Below, in pieces: positions 8,894 to 17,260 of a DNA stretch of 64,000 nt. The first letter of the stretch is position 1; the number at the start of each line of letters is the position of its first letter. A model generated the notes under the pieces. The model was not told the DNA's origin, searched no databases, and worked only from the letters and a program-made list of their open reading frames with translations. The translations under genes were made by a program, and so were the position numbers. This DNA comes from CBDBKE01 sp965218055 (GTDB lineage Bacteria > Acidobacteriota > Terriglobia > JAJPHL01 > JAPKYU01), in contig CBDCKA010000001.1 of NCBI GenBank assembly GCA_965218055.1, positions 434,001 through 498,000 on the forward strand, given 5' to 3'.

Positions 8894-9706
8894 TTGTTGC
8901 TGAAGAACAAGTTCGTCTTGGTGACAGGCGCCAGCCAGGGCATTGGGCACGCGCTGGCCGTGGGGCTGGCTGCCCATGGGGCCGCCGTGGGAATCAACTA
9001 TAAGACGAACCGCCAAGGCGCCGAACAGACGTTGCGCCGGATCGAGGAAGCGGGAGGCAGGGGCACCATCTTTCAGGCTGACATCAGCGAGAAGAGCCAG
9101 GCCGAGAAGATGGTCCATCGGTTTGTGGAACGCTACGGGCAGATAGACGCGCTGGTCAACAACGCCGGCCGGACCCGGTTTGGCCCCTTCCTGGAGGTCA
9201 CCGAAGAAGACTGGCTCGACGTGGTCAACACGAATCTAAAAGGCACCTATTTCGCGAGCGCTGCGGCTGTTGGTCACATGCAGGGCGGTCACAAGCAGAA
9301 TGGTGGGGGCGGTTCAATCGTCAACGTCAGTTCCTGCGCGGCCAGCTTGATGGTGCCGTTCCACTCGGTCTACACCATGTCGAAGGGGGGAGTCGAGGCT
9401 CTCACCCGCCAGTTGGCAGTGGAGCTGGCGCCGCGGGTTCGCGTAAATTGCATCTCGCCGGCGCCCACCAGTACAGACCGCAATCGGGGGTATGATCCGC
9501 ACTACGACGAGCACTGGGGAGCAATCATCCCCATGCAACGCGTGGCCCAGCCGGAGGACATGGTGGGCGTGGTGGCCTTCCTGGCCTCCGAGCAGGCTGC
9601 GTTCATCACCGGCCAGGTCATCCAGGTGGACGGCGGCTGGACGCTCAAAGGACACACCCCGGATTTGACCAAGGAAGACTTCTCAGCCGACCGGCTGCGC
9701 GGCTAA
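8894..9706 (+). CDS. SDR-family oxidoreductase
   Basis: The start is taken as TTG 8894 because GGAAGGAGG lies about 6 bp upstream and the Rossmann fold begins directly after it; an in-frame extension upstream has no similarity to the family. The product is 270 aa. Classical SDR motifs are present: TGASQGIG (11-18) for NAD(P), NNAG (89-92), catalytic Ser at 146/147 and Tyr160-xxx-Lys164, and the C-terminal TGQVIQVDGGWTL. It reduces or oxidises a carbonyl/alcohol on an unknown small molecule, perhaps a sugar acid given the adjacent TIM-barrel isomerase. It converges with that gene, the two ends overlapping by 4 bp. Confidence 0.9.
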   Translation: MLLKNKFVLVTGASQGIGHALAVGLAAHGAAVGINYKTNRQGAEQTLRRIEEAGGRGTIFQADISEKSQAEKMVHRFVERYGQIDALVNNAGRTRFGPFLEVTEEDWLDVVNTNLKGTYFASAAAVGHMQGGHKQNGGGGSIVNVSSCAASLMVPFHSVYTMSKGGVEALTRQLAVELAPRVRVNCISPAPTSTDRNRGYDPHYDEHWGAIIPMQRVAQPEDMVGVVAFLASEQAAFITGQVIQVDGGWTLKGHTPDLTKEDFSADRLRG

Positions 9707-10596
9707 ATCGTTGACGCGCCCGAGCGCGCGCCCAGCGCCCGTTCGACGACGGCTCGAGTGGTCGAGAGAGCGCGCGCGCCGACCTCGGCCAGGTCGGCAG
9801 CATAGTCGAGGCCCTGGATACATTCGGCATGCCAGTAGCCACGAAACCCTTTTGAGTCCAGCAGTTTGACGAACTTCACCAGCGGCAGCTCGCCTTCGCC
9901 GGGCATCCTGCGGTCGAATTCCAGGAAAGGGTCGCTCAGGTCGGCTGGCGCATCGGCCAGGTGCGCTACCAGAATGCGCGAGGTGGGGAACGCCTCCAGG
10001 TCCTTCCAACTGGAACCGCCGGCACAGAAGTGATAGCTGTCCAGGGCAATGCCCGCGCTCTCGACGCCGGCCAGCTCCAGCAGTTCCCACGCCAGGTTGA
10101 TGTTTTTCACTTGGCTGCCCACCCCCATAAACTCCAGGGCCAACCTCATCCCCAAATGTTCGGCGTACTGGGACAATTCGCGAAACGCCCTGGCCGCCTG
10201 ATGCAGATCGCCGGAGTCAACGGGGCCGGTCAAGTACGGGCCGTCGCAGCCAGCGGCGTGCGCCAGGTCCAGCGAGGATTTGGCCAGCACAAGGGCGTTC
10301 GCCTGCTCCGTTCCGCTGGAAAAGGCCCAGCCTTGGGCAGAAAAGCCATAGGCGGTCAGCGGAAAATCGAGATCCCGCGAAAGCTCCTTCAACTGTCCCA
10401 GATCACCGCGTTCCTGATAAAAAGAAACCAGGTCCCACCAGCTTGTGCCCACTCCGTCATAGCCCAACTGCTTCATCAAACGGATCTTCTTTTCGAACGG
10501 GCTGCTGGTCGGTACGCGGCCCTTCATGATCCAGGGGTAGTACCAGCCGGCCACCCGGTGGTCCAGGATCGAGAATTTCGGTTTCTGCCCGCTCAC
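9703..10596 (-). CDS. Sugar phosphate isomerase/epimerase (xylose-isomerase-like TIM barrel)
   Basis: The start is a GTG at 10596 that overlaps the TGA of the upstream bicupin gene (GTGA), indicating translational coupling. The 297-aa product has the AP-endonuclease-2 fold pattern: metal-ligand segments LALEFMGV (Glu), IALDSYHFCAGGSSW (Asp, His), VAHLADA (His) and PGEGELP near the C-terminus. The GGSSW loop is shared with the isomerase at 27412-28233, so the two are probably related paralogues. The substrate is likely a keto sugar or inositol derivative but is not determined. It acts in the cytoplasm. Confidence 0.82.
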   Translation of the reverse strand: MSGQKPKFSILDHRVAGWYYPWIMKGRVPTSSPFEKKIRLMKQLGYDGVGTSWWDLVSFYQERGDLGQLKELSRDLDFPLTAYGFSAQGWAFSSGTEQANALVLAKSSLDLAHAAGCDGPYLTGPVDSGDLHQAARAFRELSQYAEHLGMRLALEFMGVGSQVKNINLAWELLELAGVESAGIALDSYHFCAGGSSWKDLEAFPTSRILVAHLADAPADLSDPFLEFDRRMPGEGELPLVKFVKLLDSKGFRGYWHAECIQGLDYAADLAEVGARALSTTRAVVERALGARSGASTI

Positions 10597-11309
10597 TTGA
10601 CTTCCACGCGAAGCAGCCGAATCGGCGTGCTGCCGATGTTTCGGACCGAATGCGTTTCCTGGTCCACCCAAAAGATCGGCGGAGGCGCGCCGGGGGCCGG
10701 AGGTTCCCCGTCGCCGGAAAGCGCGTCCTTCCGGCTGGACCCATCCGGCAGGCCAAGTCGGGCGGTGCCTCCTCGAAGGATGATGAGAACGCTGCGGATG
10801 TGCCTGTGCGACGGCTCAAACTCGCCCGGCTTCAGGTTTACATCCAGCACGCGAACCAGGCTGTTCTCCAGCACCAGTGTGTGATAGCCGGGCGCCATCA
10901 CCAGCGGGTCCAGCGGGTCTAACTTTTCCCTGGGAACGAAAGCGCTAAGCGTCCCAGCCTTGAATTCGACGACCACGCCGCGGAAGCGCGTCGTGCCCAG
11001 GTTCACCGGTTCGTGCGGATCGGTGTTCGATTGAAAACGGGCGTGCCCCCGCCGGTAATGGGTCTTCTCCACCGAGCCGTTAGCACGCTTGACCTGGATG
11101 ACTGCCTCTTGCAGGCAGACCAGGACCCGCGGAAGGGGATGCCTGTGCACGCCTTCGGATTCTCCGGCCCCTAAGGTCACGCGGCCGACCCGCACAAGCT
11201 CGTTTTCGAAAACCGGTTCATAGTGTTTCAAGGTGGTCGGGACTTGCTGGGACAGCACCGGCCACGCGAAAACCAACAAGAGGCATAAGGCACGCATCGC
11301 TTGCTCCAT
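10593..11309 (-). CDS. Exported bicupin protein
   Basis: The 238-aa protein has a short signal peptide (RALCLLLVFAWPVLS) and two cupin-like halves. The first half carries GVHRHPLPRVLVCLQ and the second FEPSHRHIRSVLIILRGG. Each supplies His residues of the kind that bind a metal in cupins. It ends in a TGA overlapping the GTG of the TIM-barrel isomerase, so the two are made together although one is exported and the other is not. The function is unknown; cupins of this kind often bind or oxidise small acids or sugars. Confidence 0.75.
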   Translation of the reverse strand: MEQAMRALCLLLVFAWPVLSQQVPTTLKHYEPVFENELVRVGRVTLGAGESEGVHRHPLPRVLVCLQEAVIQVKRANGSVEKTHYRRGHARFQSNTDPHEPVNLGTTRFRGVVVEFKAGTLSAFVPREKLDPLDPLVMAPGYHTLVLENSLVRVLDVNLKPGEFEPSHRHIRSVLIILRGGTARLGLPDGSSRKDALSGDGEPPAPGAPPPIFWVDQETHSVRNIGSTPIRLLRVEVK

Positions 11310-11514
11310 GGGCTACTCCCTCCATCCCGATCTCGGATTCCCGTTTCTCTTTACAATCGAGTAACCGGAGAGCTAGCATGGGGAGCTGCAATTGTCAACG
11401 GACTGAACAAATCCGTTGCGCCCGCAGCGTCCTGCGACGGCAGCTGCCCGTGTGATCAGCAAGGAGACTGGATTCAGTGCCCGGGGCCGTAACCAAACAT
11501 GATGGCTAGCTAAA

Positions 11515-12816
11515 ATGGCGAGGATCAGACCGGAGGACTTAACTTTAGGGGCACGGCGAGGTACTCGCGTGCCAATGAAGCTTCCCGTGCGGCTGGTCAA
11601 GGACGCCAGCGGCAGTTTTGAGGGGGTGGAGGGCTGGACGATCGTGCTGAGTCAGTACGGGGCCAGGATCGAGTGCAAGCGGCCCTCCGTTATGGGTGAT
11701 GAGGTTGTTGTTACGAACCTCGCAAACGAGCGAAGTTCGATGGGTAAAGTCGTCTGGTGCGAAGACAAGAAAAACGAAAACGGTAATTTCGAATTCGGTG
11801 TGGAACTAAGGGACGCGAAAAATCTGTGGGGAATTACGTTCCCGTCCGCAGCTGCGGCCCCCCAACGAATCGTCGCCACCGCGCCCATTGACACAACTGC
11901 CATTGAGATCCTCCAACAAGTGGCGCCGGTCGAGATCGCTCCCTCGACCGATGAAGAGACGATGCTGGGCTTGTTGGAAGACACCGTTGCGCTGGTCGTC
12001 CGGGGCGAAGGCCGGGTGACCGGCCGGATGATTGACGCCTGCCCGACGCTGCGCGTGATCGGGCGTACCGGCGCCGGGTTCGACAGCATTGCTGTTGCCG
12101 CGGCAACAGCGCGCAAGATTCCCGTGATCAACGCGCCGGTCAGCGGCTTCGCAGTGGCGGAGGCGGCTCTGGCGCTTCTGCTGGCGCTGGTGAAGAAAAT
12201 CCCTCTCTGCGACAGCATTGTGAAAAGTGGCCAGTGGCAGAAGCGCTATGACTTCAAAACGGGCGACTTGGCCGATCATACCCTGGGAATCGTCGGGCTG
12301 GGAAAGATCGGAGCCCACTTGGCGAAGCTCGCCCAACCTTTCGGCATGACCGTCCTCGGCTACGATCCATTTGTCAGCAGTGAAAAGGCAGGTGTGCCCT
12401 GGGTTGAAATGATGGAGCTTCCGGAGCTTCTCCCCCGCTCCGACTTTGTCTCCCTGCATGTACCCCTGATGGAGCAAACGCGCGGGTTAATCAACCGGGA
12501 ACGGCTTGCGCTGATCAAGCCGGGTGCGATCCTGATCAACACATCCCGGGGCGGGGTCGTCGAAAGCCTCGATGCTCTGGCCGAGGCCTTGGATGCGGGC
12601 CAGTTGAGTGCGGTGGGCCTGGACGTCTTCCCCACGGAGCCGCCCGATTCCTCCCACCGGATTTTCAAAGACTCTCGGGTGCTTTGCGCACCACACGTGC
12701 TCGGGGTGAGCAATCTGGCTATGGATCGCATCTATCGCTCCATGGCCACCGACATGGTGGCTGTGCTCCGGAATCGCTCTCCCCAGTATTGCGTCAATCC
12801 GGAAGTGATCTCCTAG
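11515..12816 (+). CDS. PilZ domain fused to D-2-hydroxyacid dehydrogenase
   Basis: The 433-aa protein has two parts in one uninterrupted frame. Residues 1-112 are an acidobacterial-type PilZ domain: RRGTR (14-18), VLSQYGARIE (44-53) and NLWGITFP (103-110). The usual D/N two residues before the Ser of (D/N)xSxxG is Val here. Residues ~118-433 are a full D-2-hydroxyacid dehydrogenase (SerA/phosphoglycerate dehydrogenase type): GLGKIG (261-266) for NAD, catalytic Arg345 in NTSRGG, Glu375 in PTEPP and His394 in CAPHV. PilZ domains bind cyclic di-GMP, so the dehydrogenase may be allosterically controlled. It lies ~1.5 kb from the microcompartment operon, with a divergent gene between. Confidence 0.9.
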   Translation: MARIRPEDLTLGARRGTRVPMKLPVRLVKDASGSFEGVEGWTIVLSQYGARIECKRPSVMGDEVVVTNLANERSSMGKVVWCEDKKNENGNFEFGVELRDAKNLWGITFPSAAAAPQRIVATAPIDTTAIEILQQVAPVEIAPSTDEETMLGLLEDTVALVVRGEGRVTGRMIDACPTLRVIGRTGAGFDSIAVAAATARKIPVINAPVSGFAVAEAALALLLALVKKIPLCDSIVKSGQWQKRYDFKTGDLADHTLGIVGLGKIGAHLAKLAQPFGMTVLGYDPFVSSEKAGVPWVEMMELPELLPRSDFVSLHVPLMEQTRGLINRERLALIKPGAILINTSRGGVVESLDALAEALDAGQLSAVGLDVFPTEPPDSSHRIFKDSRVLCAPHVLGVSNLAMDRIYRSMATDMVAVLRNRSPQYCVNPEVIS

Positions 12817-12908
12817 CCCATGGCGGACGCATAGAACCCCGGGCTCCTACAAGTGAACCGGCAGGATGTCGCCGCATATTGCTTCAGGGGGACCGCTGGG
12901 GGGGTGAC

Positions 12909-14153
12909 CTAACCCGGCCGCACTGGCTTGGTGCGGTCCTGATCTACAAGAAGCCGGCTGCCTTCCGGAGCCACCACGAACGATTGCTCGATTTGCAGCG
13001 ATCCCGCAGCAGGTAGAAACATGGATGCCTCCAGGTTGATGACCATGTCGGCTTCCAGCGTCAGGTCCGAGGGAACATCCACACAATCGTCGCGGATGCG
13101 CAATCCGTTATCCGGAACTACGATTGGGTAATCGCGCACCTCCAGACCCAGGCCGTGGCCGTGGGGACGGCAAGCGGTGACACCCCGGTCCGCGAGAGCC
13201 TGCTGCATGGCGGCTTGGACGGCAGAGGCCTTCGCGCCAGGCCGAAGGGCATCCCGGGCGGCGGCCAAGCACGCTCGCAGGGCCGCGTGCCGGGCTTGCA
13301 GTTCCTTCGGCGGTTCCGACACGGCCAGGGTTGTGCCGGTGTCGGAGAAGTAGCGCTGGTAGATGCAGCCCCAGTCGACAAACATAACGTCGTCGCTGCG
13401 CAGCTCGTAGTGAGTTGCCGAGGCCAGGCCCAGGCCTCGCTCCACGTAATCAAAGTGATCGAACTCGGCGCCCAGGCGGACCAGCTGCTCGTGGTAGCGC
13501 TGGGTTAGTTCTCCGAAGCGAACTCCAGGACGAGCCAGGGCAAGGCTCTCCATGCCTGCCTGCTCGCCGATTTCGGCGGCGCGGCGCAGGCGAGCCAGCT
13601 CTTCGGGACTCTTGACCATCCGAATCAGGCGAATGAGACTGGAGCAATCTTCGATCGACGCTTTCGGTAAGGCCCGAGCAATCTTCTCCCTGGTTTCGGG
13701 CGCCATCCCTTCAAGCTCAACTCCGATGCGTGCCTCGCTCAAGCTGCGCCCCTTCAACACGCTCAACAGCCCCTCAGCAGGGGAAGCCCTGCTTTGCGCC
13801 TTTTCCAGCAGCTCCAAAATATGCCGCTCGGAGGCGGCCACATCAGCAGGTTGCAAAGCAGTGTCCAGCTTGGGCGAGCCAATCAGGTGCAAATCCCGAA
13901 CCCAGCTCTGGGCGGCATAGGGTGCATAGGTCCCATTGATCACCAATGCCGGTTCGCCTTCCAGCGGGAAAACCGCATAAAATTCGAACCATCGGTTTGG
14001 GGCTCCGGGGTTCCTCATGTACTGCTTGAACGCCGAATCTAGCCAGCAGTAATAATCGGAGAAGTAGAGAACGTTCACGGGTGTGGTCGCCACGAGCGCA
14101 TCCAGCCGGTAGCGGCGCATGTACTCCAATGCCCTAGCTCGGTGGAAAAGCAT
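12909..14153 (-). CDS. M24-family metallopeptidase (Xaa-Pro aminopeptidase-like)
   Basis: From ATG 14153 (AGGAGGG about 11 bp upstream) the protein has 414 aa. It has an N-terminal creatinase-like domain, then the pita-bread catalytic domain. All five metal ligands are visible in order: Asp in FVDWG, Asp in SDTGTT, His in HGHGLGLEV, Glu in INLEASM and Glu in LQIEQSF. It probably removes N-terminal residues before proline from peptides, or hydrolyses a related amide such as creatine, in the cytoplasm. It is divergent from the microcompartment operon, with ~200 bp between starts. Confidence 0.9.
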   Translation of the reverse strand: MLFHRARALEYMRRYRLDALVATTPVNVLYFSDYYCWLDSAFKQYMRNPGAPNRWFEFYAVFPLEGEPALVINGTYAPYAAQSWVRDLHLIGSPKLDTALQPADVAASERHILELLEKAQSRASPAEGLLSVLKGRSLSEARIGVELEGMAPETREKIARALPKASIEDCSSLIRLIRMVKSPEELARLRRAAEIGEQAGMESLALARPGVRFGELTQRYHEQLVRLGAEFDHFDYVERGLGLASATHYELRSDDVMFVDWGCIYQRYFSDTGTTLAVSEPPKELQARHAALRACLAAARDALRPGAKASAVQAAMQQALADRGVTACRPHGHGLGLEVRDYPIVVPDNGLRIRDDCVDVPSDLTLEADMVINLEASMFLPAAGSLQIEQSFVVAPEGSRLLVDQDRTKPVRPG

Positions 14154-14354
14154 CCCGTTTGGCCCTCCTGGACCGATCGATACTATACCCGTTGGACAAC
14201 CTGTTGGACATGGAGTCGGGCTATGCGTGCTAGAAGCTTGCACGGATGGCTCACTTTACAAGGGTAGTAGGTTCCGGTACGATAGCGCACTCTGGCGCGT
14301 GACCAGCGCCGGCTGGGCAGGGCCGCCGAGGCAGCCCGCCAGGGCACTGCTGCC

Positions 14355-15164
14355 GTGTTCAAGACGGAGAACGAGTACCGCCAAGACATTTGCGAGATCG
14401 GGCGGCTGCTGCACCAGAAGAACTTCGTGGCGGCCACCGACGGTAACGTGAGCGTGCGCCTAGCTAGCGGCGACATCCTGGCCACCCCCACGATGATCAG
14501 CAAGGGGATGATGCGCCCCGACGACCTGGTCGTGGTGGACCAGGAGGGGAACAAATTGTTGGGGCAGCGCAACGTTTCCTCCGAGCTGGCCATGCACTTG
14601 CTGGTCTACCGTCGGCGGCCCGACGTCCAGGCCGTGGTGCACGCCCATCCGTCCACCGCCACTGGGTACGCGGCCGCGGGGCTTTCGCTCAACAAGGCGT
14701 TGATCTCCGAGATTGTGCTGTCGCTGGGGTGCGTGCCCCTGGCGCGCTACGGCACGCCAGGAACACCAGAGCTGAGTGACGCGCTGAAGGACCTGGTGCC
14801 CAGCTACGACGCCATCCTGATGGCCAATCACGGTGTGGTCACCTACGGCGGCGACCTGTTCGGCGCCTACTTCAAGATGGAGACCGTGGAGCACTTTGCA
14901 TGCATATCGCTGGTGACCGAGATGTTGGGACGGCAGGTGCTGCTCACCAGCGCCGAGGTCGAGAAACTGATGCAGGCTCGCCAGCGCTATTTTGGGCTGG
15001 ACTCGGCCCCGTCGGCCGGCCCCAGTTGCCCGGTGGTGTCCGACGCGCCGCCGGCTGCGCGGCCTCAAGCAAACCAGACCGGCGAGCGGTTCTACGTCAC
15101 GCGCGAGGAACTGCTGGCCCTGGTGGACGACCTGCTGAAGTCGCGGGCCCTGGCCAGCGGCTAG
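14355..15164 (+). CDS. fucA: Class II aldolase (L-fuculose-phosphate aldolase-like), microcompartment cargo
   Basis: The GTG at 14355 is the only in-frame start before a TAG upstream. The 269-aa product has the zinc-binding HAHPS motif and a second His in ANHGVV, plus the catalytic Glu in NVSSELAMH, all typical of class II aldolases that cleave fuculose- or rhamnulose-1-phosphate to DHAP and lactaldehyde. After residue ~222 comes a Pro/Ala-rich linker and then FYVTREELLALVDDLLKSRA (246-265), an amphipathic helix that looks like an encapsulation peptide for a shell. It opens the shell operon (gap to BMC-H 111 bp), consistent with a PVM-type fucose/rhamnose microcompartment. Confidence 0.88.
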   Translation: MFKTENEYRQDICEIGRLLHQKNFVAATDGNVSVRLASGDILATPTMISKGMMRPDDLVVVDQEGNKLLGQRNVSSELAMHLLVYRRRPDVQAVVHAHPSTATGYAAAGLSLNKALISEIVLSLGCVPLARYGTPGTPELSDALKDLVPSYDAILMANHGVVTYGGDLFGAYFKMETVEHFACISLVTEMLGRQVLLTSAEVEKLMQARQRYFGLDSAPSAGPSCPVVSDAPPAARPQANQTGERFYVTREELLALVDDLLKSRALASG

Positions 15165-15275
15165 TGCCGAACCCCCAGGCCGCGCCGCCTCGGCGGCCAG
15201 CCAGAGGCTGGCGCTGCGGGTCGGAAATCAAGGCTCGGCTTGCAGATGAGGATCAAAAAGGTTTGAGGAGGATCT

Positions 15276-15575
15276 ATGGGTGATGCCCTGGGAATGATCG
15301 AGACACGCGGATTGGTGGCCATGATCGAGGCCGCCGACGCCATGGTGAAGGCGGCCAAGGTGACGCTGGTCGGCTACGAAAAGGTCGGGTCCGGCTACGT
15401 CACGGCGCTGGTGCGCGGCGATGTGGCGGCCGTCAAGGCCGCTACTGACGCTGGCGCAGCCGCAGCCCGGCGCGTGGGCGAGCTCATCAGCGTGCACGTG
15501 ATCCCGCGCCCGCACCCAAGCCTGGAAGACGTGCTGCCCATCGGCAAGTCGGCGCCGGCCGCCGCCATCAAGTAG
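15276..15575 (+). CDS. Microcompartment shell hexamer (BMC-H)
   Basis: The ATG at 15276 follows a strong ribosome-binding site (GAGGAGGATCT). The 99-aa product is a single BMC domain: ALGMIETRGLVAMIEAADAM at the start, the VTALVRGDVAAVKAA strand-helix, and the typical end VHVIPRPHPSLEDVLP. Such proteins form hexagonal tiles whose central pore passes small substrates. Only one BMC-H gene is present here, which is few for a working shell, so others may be elsewhere. Confidence 0.97.
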   Translation: MGDALGMIETRGLVAMIEAADAMVKAAKVTLVGYEKVGSGYVTALVRGDVAAVKAATDAGAAAARRVGELISVHVIPRPHPSLEDVLPIGKSAPAAAIK

Positions 15576-15581
15576 GCGGGC

Positions 15582-15875
15582 ATGATCCTGGCTCGAGTTG
15601 TCGGCACCGTAGTGGCCACCCGCAAGGATCCCCGCCTGGAGGGGAAGAAGCTGCTGGTGGCAAAACCCATCTCCCCGCAGGGCAAAGACGAAGCCGGCTA
15701 CGTGGTGGCCGTGGACACGGTCGGCGCCGGATTCCGCGAGACGGTGTTGATCGTCTCCGGCAGTTCGGCGCGCATGGCCGACGGGCTTAAGGACACCCCG
15801 GTGGACGCAGCCATCGTCGGCATCGTCGATACGGTCAGGTTGGATCAGGAAGAGGAGGCAGGAAAGAAGCGATGA
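15582..15875 (+). CDS. Microcompartment shell vertex protein (BMC-P, EutN/CcmL family), first copy
   Basis: The 97-aa product starts MILARVVGTVVATRKDP and continues EGKKLLVAKPI with the family segment VAVDTVGAGFRETVLIVSGSSAR and the end AAIVGIVDTV. These are the marks of pentameric EutN/CcmL proteins that cap shell vertices. It lies 6 bp after the BMC-H gene and overlaps the next BMC-P gene by 4 bp (ATGA). The C-terminus has an extra charged tail (LDQEEEAGKKR) absent from the other two copies. Confidence 0.97.
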   Translation: MILARVVGTVVATRKDPRLEGKKLLVAKPISPQGKDEAGYVVAVDTVGAGFRETVLIVSGSSARMADGLKDTPVDAAIVGIVDTVRLDQEEEAGKKR

Positions 15876-16135
15876 TGCTGGCGCGTGTGGTGGGCAGCGT
15901 CTGGGCCACCATTAAGAACGACACGCTGGAAGGTAAGAAGATGCTGGTGATCCAGCCGGTGGATCTCGACGGCCGCGCGAGCGGCAAGCAGCTGGTGGCT
16001 CTGGACGCGGTGGGCGCCGGCGCCGCCGAACTGGTCTACTTCTGCCGCGGCCGCGAAGCCTCTTTCCCCTGGCTGCCCGCCGAGGTGCCGGTGGAGGCCG
16101 CCGTGGTGGGTATTGTGGACGAGGTGCACACGTGA
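15872..16135 (+). CDS. Microcompartment shell vertex protein (BMC-P), second copy
   Basis: This 87-aa EutN/CcmL-family pentamer protein has MLARVVGSVWATIKNDTLEG, then KKMLVIQPVDLDG, VALDAVGAG and VVGIVDEV. Its ATG overlaps the stop of the first copy (ATGA), and its end overlaps the third copy (GTGA), so the three are translationally coupled. It differs from copies 1 and 3 around the loop at residues 55-65 (YFCRGREASFPW), which may change the pore or contacts. Confidence 0.96.
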   Translation: MMLARVVGSVWATIKNDTLEGKKMLVIQPVDLDGRASGKQLVALDAVGAGAAELVYFCRGREASFPWLPAEVPVEAAVVGIVDEVHT

Positions 16136-16410
16136 TTCTCGCCCGGGTCCTCGGTAATGTAGTTGCGACGCAGAAGCATCCCTCCCACGAAGGACAGAAG
16201 ATTCTTGTGGTACAGCCGCTCCAGTTGGACGGCAGCGCCCACGGCGGCCCCGCGCTGGCGTTGGATGCCGTGGATGCCGGTGTGGGCGACCGCGTGCTTG
16301 TCGTGCGGGAGGGTTGGTCAGCAGGGGCCAGCGTCGGGCGCCCTCAGTCGCCGGTTGACATGGCGGTGGTCGGCGTCGTGGACGCCGTTACCTTGGATGA
16401 GGGCATATGA
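16132..16410 (+). CDS. Microcompartment shell vertex protein (BMC-P), third copy
   Basis: This 92-aa EutN/CcmL-family protein begins at a GTG overlapping the previous stop. The conserved pattern is ILARVLGNVVATQKHPSHEG, then LALDAVDAGVGDRVLVVREG and MAVVGVVDAVTL. Three BMC-P genes in a row are typical of PVM-type loci, where different pentamers coexist. It is followed after ~50 bp by a frameshifted HAD phosphatase gene. Confidence 0.96.
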   Translation: MILARVLGNVVATQKHPSHEGQKILVVQPLQLDGSAHGGPALALDAVDAGVGDRVLVVREGWSAGASVGRPQSPVDMAVVGVVDAVTLDEGI

Positions 16411-16461
16411 CCCAAGCCTGCGCCAGCTAAGCCAGACGAGCCAAACGAGGGATGACGCGCA

Positions 16462-17192
16462 GTGTCAGGTAACGGAGCTGCCTCCGACCGAGGCCGGGTG
16501 GAAGCCGTCGTCGCCGAATTGTGCGCGCGCGGAGCCGGGCTGGTTACGCTGGACGCCGACGGCGTCCTGTGGCGCGAGGACGCGGGTAGTCGGTTCCTGG
16601 TCTGGCAGATCGAGAACAACCGCGCTTGCCGGCCAGGGCGGAGCGCGAGGCACGCGATGGTTGGGACGCGCACTGCCGCGGCGAGTTGAATGACCTGGCA
16701 CTAGCCATCCTCTGTGCCACCTGCCTGCGGGGATTGCCCGAAGAGCTGGTGGAGGCCGACGCTCGCAACTTCTTCGATCGCCACATTCGCCACCTGATTG
16801 TGCCCGAAACCCAGGCCTGGGCCCGCCGCTTGCAGGAAGCGGGCATCGCGGTGTGGATAGTCTCTGGCAGTCACCGCTGGATTGTCTCTGCCGGAGCCCG
16901 CGCCGTCGGCATCCCCGAAGACCGCCTGCTGGCCGTGGAAACCGTAGTCCGCGACGGGCTGCTGAGCCCCGAGGTTCTGCTCCCGGTGCCCTTCGGCGTG
17001 GGCAAGGCCGAGGCCATTCGGCAGCGGCTTGGCCGGTGCCCGGACCTGGCTGCGGGCAACATGCTTTCCGACCGGGCCATGCTGGAGCTGGCTGAACTGC
17101 CCGTGGCCGTCGAACCCGAACCCGCCCTGGCCGAGTTGGCCGCAGAGCGCGGCTGGCCCGTCGTTCGCTTCCCCGCCTTGCCCGAAAACTGA
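16462..17192 (+). pseudogene. HAD-family phosphatase with one frameshift
   Basis: The first frame (GTG 16462) encodes the HAD motif I TLDADGVLWRED and runs to QIENNR at ~16623. The rest lies in another frame (LPARAEREARDGW onward, to 17192): VSGSHRWIV (motif II), GVGKAEAI with its Lys, and LSDRAMLEL (motif IV). Losing one base near 16624-16625 (CGC-GCT-TGC for an expected CGC-GCx-TTG) explains the break. Joined, it would be a ~243-aa phosphoserine-phosphatase-like enzyme. A sequencing or assembly error is as likely as a real mutation. Its position right after the shell genes suggests a role with them, perhaps on a phosphorylated product of the aldolase step. Confidence 0.75.
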
Positions 17193-17260
17193 TCCCTCGT
17201 TCCGCAGTGTAGGAACACCATACAAAAAGGGGTTGACATTATAGTGCAACGGAGGACGCT

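Noticed and set aside
17233..17260. TTGACA near the creD-like start as a -35 box
   Set aside because: A -10 at the right spacing would overlap the start codon; the site is too close to the gene for an ordinary promoter.
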